From the NCBI RefSeq assembly GCF_013410405.1, contig NZ_JACCFK010000001.1, positions 2,604,001 to 2,668,000 of the forward strand: a stretch of 64,000 bases of DNA, written 5' to 3'. How positions within the stretch are numbered: position 1 is the first letter of the stretch; each line of letters begins with the position of its first letter. The notes beneath the pieces were generated by a model. That model did no database searches and had not been told where the DNA came from. It was given only the letters and a program-made list of their open reading frames with translations. The position numbers were made by a program, and so were the translations under genes. This document shows positions 61,592-64,000 of this stretch, piece after piece. This DNA is from Amycolatopsis endophytica. GTDB lineage: Bacteria > Actinomycetota > Actinomycetes > Mycobacteriales > Pseudonocardiaceae.

Positions 61592-62719
61592 ATGACCGGC
61601 CTGCAGGACCGGCTCACGCCGGAGCAGATCGAGGCGTTCGGCCGCGAGATGGACGCGATCCGGCAGCGGATCGTCGCCGATCTCGGCCAGGACGACGTCG
61701 ACTACATCATGAACGTCATCAGGACCCAGCGCGGACTGGAGGTCGCCGGGCGCGCCCTGCTGTTCGCCGGGTTCTTCCCGCCGGCGTGGCTGGCGGGCGT
61801 CGGTGCGCTGTCGCTGGCCAAGATCCTCGACAACATGGAGATCGGCCACAACGTCATGCACGGTCAGTACGACTGGACGCGCATCCCCGAGCTGAGCTCG
61901 CAGAAGTTCGAGTGGGACACGATGGCGCCCGCCGAGAACTGGCGGCACTCGCACAACTACATCCACCACACGTTCACCAACGTCCTCGACAAGGACCGCG
62001 ACATCGGGTACGGCATCCTGCGCATCGACCCGGCGCAGAAGTGGCACCCGTACTACCTGGGCAATCCGGTGTACGCGACCGTGCTGGCGTTCATCTTCCA
62101 GTGGGGCGTGATGCTGCACGACCTGGAGTTCGACCGGATCGTCCGCGGCGAGCGGAAGTGGTCGGACCCGGAGCTCAAGCAGATGCGCGCGCGGATGGCG
62201 CCGAAGGCGGTGAAGCAGGTCGGCAAGGACTACGTGCTGTTCCCGCTGCTCACCGGCCCGCTCGCGCCGCTGACGTTCCTCGGCAACGCGACCGCGAACC
62301 TGACCCGCAACCTGTGGGCGTTCGCGATCATCTTCTGCGGCCACTTCCCCTCCGACGTGGAGAGCTTCACCGAGGAGGAGACCGAGAACGAGTCGCGTGG
62401 TCAGTGGTACCTGCGGCAGATCCTCGGCTCGGCCAACATCACCGGCGGGCCGCTGTTCCACATCCTGAGCGGGAACCTGTCGCACCAGATCGAGCACCAC
62501 CTGTTCCCGGACATCCCGGCGCGGCGGTACCCGCAGATCGCGGCCGAAGTGCGTGCCATCTGCGAGAAGTACGGCTTGCCGTACAACACCGGCCCGTTGC
62601 GCAAGCAGCTGTGGTCGGTGGCGAAGAAGATCGTCAAGTTCGCGTTGCCACCGAAGCCGCAGCGCAGCGCTCCCGAGCCCGATACGCTGGCGCGCGACAA
62701 GGTTTCTCGAGCGGCGTGA
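61592..62719 (+). CDS. acyl-CoA delta-9 fatty acid desaturase (DesA3-like)
   Basis: A 375-residue membrane desaturase. The three His boxes are present: H86-N-V-M-H in GHNVMHGQ, H119-S-H-N-Y-I-H-H, and H298-Q-I-E-H-H. Hydrophobic segments lie at LLFAGFFPPAWLAGVGALSL and VYATVLAFIFQWGVM and later. It inserts a cis double bond into stearoyl- or palmitoyl-CoA with O2. The gene order reductase-desaturase with divergent TetR parallels M. tuberculosis Rv3230c-desA3. GGAGACC precedes the ATG. Confidence 0.94.
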   Translation: MTGLQDRLTPEQIEAFGREMDAIRQRIVADLGQDDVDYIMNVIRTQRGLEVAGRALLFAGFFPPAWLAGVGALSLAKILDNMEIGHNVMHGQYDWTRIPELSSQKFEWDTMAPAENWRHSHNYIHHTFTNVLDKDRDIGYGILRIDPAQKWHPYYLGNPVYATVLAFIFQWGVMLHDLEFDRIVRGERKWSDPELKQMRARMAPKAVKQVGKDYVLFPLLTGPLAPLTFLGNATANLTRNLWAFAIIFCGHFPSDVESFTEEETENESRGQWYLRQILGSANITGGPLFHILSGNLSHQIEHHLFPDIPARRYPQIAAEVRAICEKYGLPYNTGPLRKQLWSVAKKIVKFALPPKPQRSAPEPDTLARDKVSRAA

Positions 62720-62730
62720 AGGGCTGAGTG

Positions 62731-62931
62731 ATGGTCGACCCCATCGAGAGCGGGAAGGACACCGTCCAGGTGCTCACCGAATCGGCAGCCACCCACATCG
62801 GCAACATCGCCACCATCCTCACCGGCGCGGTGCGCGACATCGCCCGCGAGACGGGCGACTGGATGAGCGACCTGTTCGAGATGCGCGAAGCAGCCCGCCG
62901 CGCGAACGCCGACACGCGCCACGACGACTGA
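62731..62931 (+). CDS. small hypothetical protein
   Basis: A 66-residue protein with GAAGGG upstream of ATG 62731 (or GTG 62728), 11 bases after the desaturase stop. It is amphipathic and acidic: TVQVLTESAATHIGNIATIL, then AVRDIARETGDWMSDLFEM. No family is recognised. Being in the same transcript, it may act with the desaturase, for example as a membrane-associated helper, but that is speculative. Confidence 0.6.
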   Translation: MVDPIESGKDTVQVLTESAATHIGNIATILTGAVRDIARETGDWMSDLFEMREAARRANADTRHDD

Positions 62932-62937
62932 CCCGCC

Positions 62938-63060
62938 GCGAGTCCCCCGCTCCCGCGCGCGAGTCCCACGTTCCGGCGGGTGCCGCGACGGCGGATTGCC
63001 CGCGAGCGTGGAACTCGCCGTCGGGAGTGTGGGACTCGCGGTCGGGAGTGTGGGACTCGC
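62938..63060. repeat. short GCGAGTnCCACnnTCC repeat cluster
   Basis: Five copies in about 120 bases: GCGAGTCCCCCGCTCC (62938-62953), GCGAGTCCCACGTTCC (62959-62974), then the reverse complements GAGCGTGGAACTCGC (63004-63018), GGAGTGTGGGACTCGC (63024-63039) and again at 63045-63060. The last two are a 21-base direct repeat. Copies in opposite orientation would fold into a large hairpin. It lies between convergent genes and may help terminate transcription. Confidence 0.85.
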
Positions 63061-63083
63061 GCGTGTGCCGGGCGCGGTCGGCG

Positions 63084-63989
63084 TCAGCGGTGGTGGCGCC
63101 CGTCGCGGTCGTGGTCCCAGTCGTGGCCCCAGTCGCGGTCGTGGCGGTTCCGGTCGTCCCAGTCGCCGTACCGCGGCGGGTCGAAGTGGGGCACCGTGTA
63201 CTGCGGGATGTCGAACCGCGGCATCTGCACGCGCGGCATCTGCCGCTGTTGCCGCGTCTGCTTCGGCGCGGCCTGCCGAGTCGTCTTCTTCGTGGTCGTG
63301 GGAGATGACGTCTTCGGTGCCTCGGTCTGCTGCGGCGCGGCGACCTGCTTCGTCTCGGCGACCGGGAGGATGCCGCTGAACCGGCCCTCGGTCGCGAGGA
63401 TCTCGGCCTGCTCACCCGGATCGCTGACCGTCGGCTCCTGCGGTGCGGCGTGCCCACCGGCGAGGCTGACCGGCTCCGGGGTGCCCGGCCCGGAGATCCA
63501 TCCGCCGACGAGCATCGCGCCGGCGAGGGTGAGCCCGGCGCCCGCGGTGGCCAGGACCAGCGGCCGGTGGCGCCGCTCCTTGGCAGGTGGCGTGTCGGCC
63601 TCGACGGACACGATCAACGGCTCGGCGGGCGAGTCCCCGGACGGCCCGTCGATGACCGCCGCGTCCGGCACGACGGCGTCGAAGACGATGGTCTCGGACG
63701 TCGAAGCCTCGACGGGCGCTGCGGGAGCCGCCGGCGGTGACGCCACCGGCGTGGTGGCCAGCGCGGCGGGCGTCGCCTCGCCGCTCATCCGGCCGGGCGC
63801 AGTCGTCCGCCCGGTGCGGTCGCCTTCGTCGCTGCCGCGCGACGTCGCCCCGACCGTGCCGGCCGAACCGAACGAACCGGTCCCGAACACCCGCATCCCG
63901 GCGGCGCCCGCGACGGGCGGGCGCTCCAGACGGCGCGGGGACTTCGAGTCGAGCACGGAGATCGCCGCGACCATGTTCGGCATCGTCAT
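63084..63989 (-). CDS. Pro/Ala/Arg-rich single-pass membrane protein (possibly partial)
   Basis: At least 301 residues. The frame is open to the window's right edge, so the start may lie beyond; ATG 63989 is the first available. Cytoplasmic low-complexity N-terminus with poly-Ala/Pro stretches, one membrane helix (LVLATAGAGLTLAGAMLVGGW, about residues 145-165), then an external region with QQTEAPKTSSPTTTKKT and a tail rich in Pro, Gln, Asp and His (RQMPRVQMPRFDIPQYTVP, ending with a His/Asp-rich string). The pattern suggests a cell-envelope protein; no family is recognised. Confidence 0.7.
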   Translation of the reverse strand: MTMPNMVAAISVLDSKSPRRLERPPVAGAAGMRVFGTGSFGSAGTVGATSRGSDEGDRTGRTTAPGRMSGEATPAALATTPVASPPAAPAAPVEASTSETIVFDAVVPDAAVIDGPSGDSPAEPLIVSVEADTPPAKERRHRPLVLATAGAGLTLAGAMLVGGWISGPGTPEPVSLAGGHAAPQEPTVSDPGEQAEILATEGRFSGILPVAETKQVAAPQQTEAPKTSSPTTTKKTTRQAAPKQTRQQRQMPRVQMPRFDIPQYTVPHFDPPRYGDWDDRNRHDRDWGHDWDHDRDGRHHR

Positions 63990-64000
63990 CTCGACCGGCG

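Noticed and set aside
62938..63060. CRISPR array or spacer array
   Set aside because: Copies are in both orientations, spacing is irregular (2 to 30 bases), and no cas genes are near.

Overview
The window reads as a chromosomal segment of a high-GC actinobacterium, most likely Pseudonocardiaceae (Amycolatopsis or a relative). The grounds are very high third-position GC, frequent GTG/TTG starts, the mycothiol genes (mscR, mca and a CGFC mycoredoxin), an MihF-type integration host factor, and a type VII (ESX) accessory cassette with EspG, a DUF3558 lipoprotein and PE/PPE-like proteins. No rRNA, tRNA or CRISPR array was recognised. The only mobile-element trace is the 3' end of an IS630-type transposase at the left edge, next to otherwise ordinary chromosomal genes.

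Layout. 1-9.3 kb: transposase end, a VOC protein, an APC permease, a TetR/metallo-beta-lactamase pair, a mutarotase, a GNAT remnant, an amidohydrolase, an acyl-CoA dehydrogenase divergent from its likely TetR repressor, and a PfkB sugar kinase. 9.5-16.4 kb: citrate synthase, photolyase, a TetR-ABC exporter operon, and the mycothiol-dependent formaldehyde dehydrogenase. 16.4-24.2 kb: secreted C39-like peptidase, thioesterase, Tat-exported metallophosphoesterase, acyl-CoA ligase, mihF, isochorismate synthase and an Sfp-type phosphopantetheinyl transferase. 24.2-28.7 kb: fatty-acid genes with probable operators.

28.7-32.6 kb: a 223/222-bp tandem repeat, then the four-gene ESX accessory operon. 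32.6-39.5 kb: GNAT, DtxR-family regulator, flavin oxidoreductase, zinc dehydrogenase plus RpiR regulator, and a 938-residue secreted sugar dehydrogenase with PKD and LGFP repeats. 39.5-45.8 kb: a tightly overlapping five-gene CoA-thioester catabolic operon (CoA-transferase, enoyl-CoA hydratase, acetoacetate-decarboxylase-like protein, 3-hydroxyacyl-CoA dehydrogenase, glutaryl-CoA-dehydrogenase-like protein) behind a LysR gene. 45.9-54.5 kb: TetR with a perfect 18-bp palindrome, a palindromic-repeat intergenic region, mycoredoxin, purC, MarR, hydrolase, MocR regulator, membrane permease, rhomboid, and mca divergent from a TetR with a 31-bp operator. 54.5-64 kb: ECF42-type sigma factor with its YCII partner, an RNase Z-like hydrolase, a small-conductance-channel-like membrane protein, small hypotheticals, a DesA3-type fatty-acid desaturase system with reductase and TetR, and a Pro/Arg-rich membrane protein at the right edge.

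Themes. Thiol redox and detoxification genes are scattered through the window. Acyl-CoA metabolism recurs: three acyl-CoA dehydrogenases, two acyl-CoA ligases, two enoyl-CoA hydratases and the desaturase. There are eight TetR-type regulators, four of which sit beside a clear palindrome. The most unusual material is non-coding: two unlinked intergenic regions carry the same near-palindromic GAACGG-N-CC(G/C)TTC element, and a third carries a different short inverted/direct repeat family.
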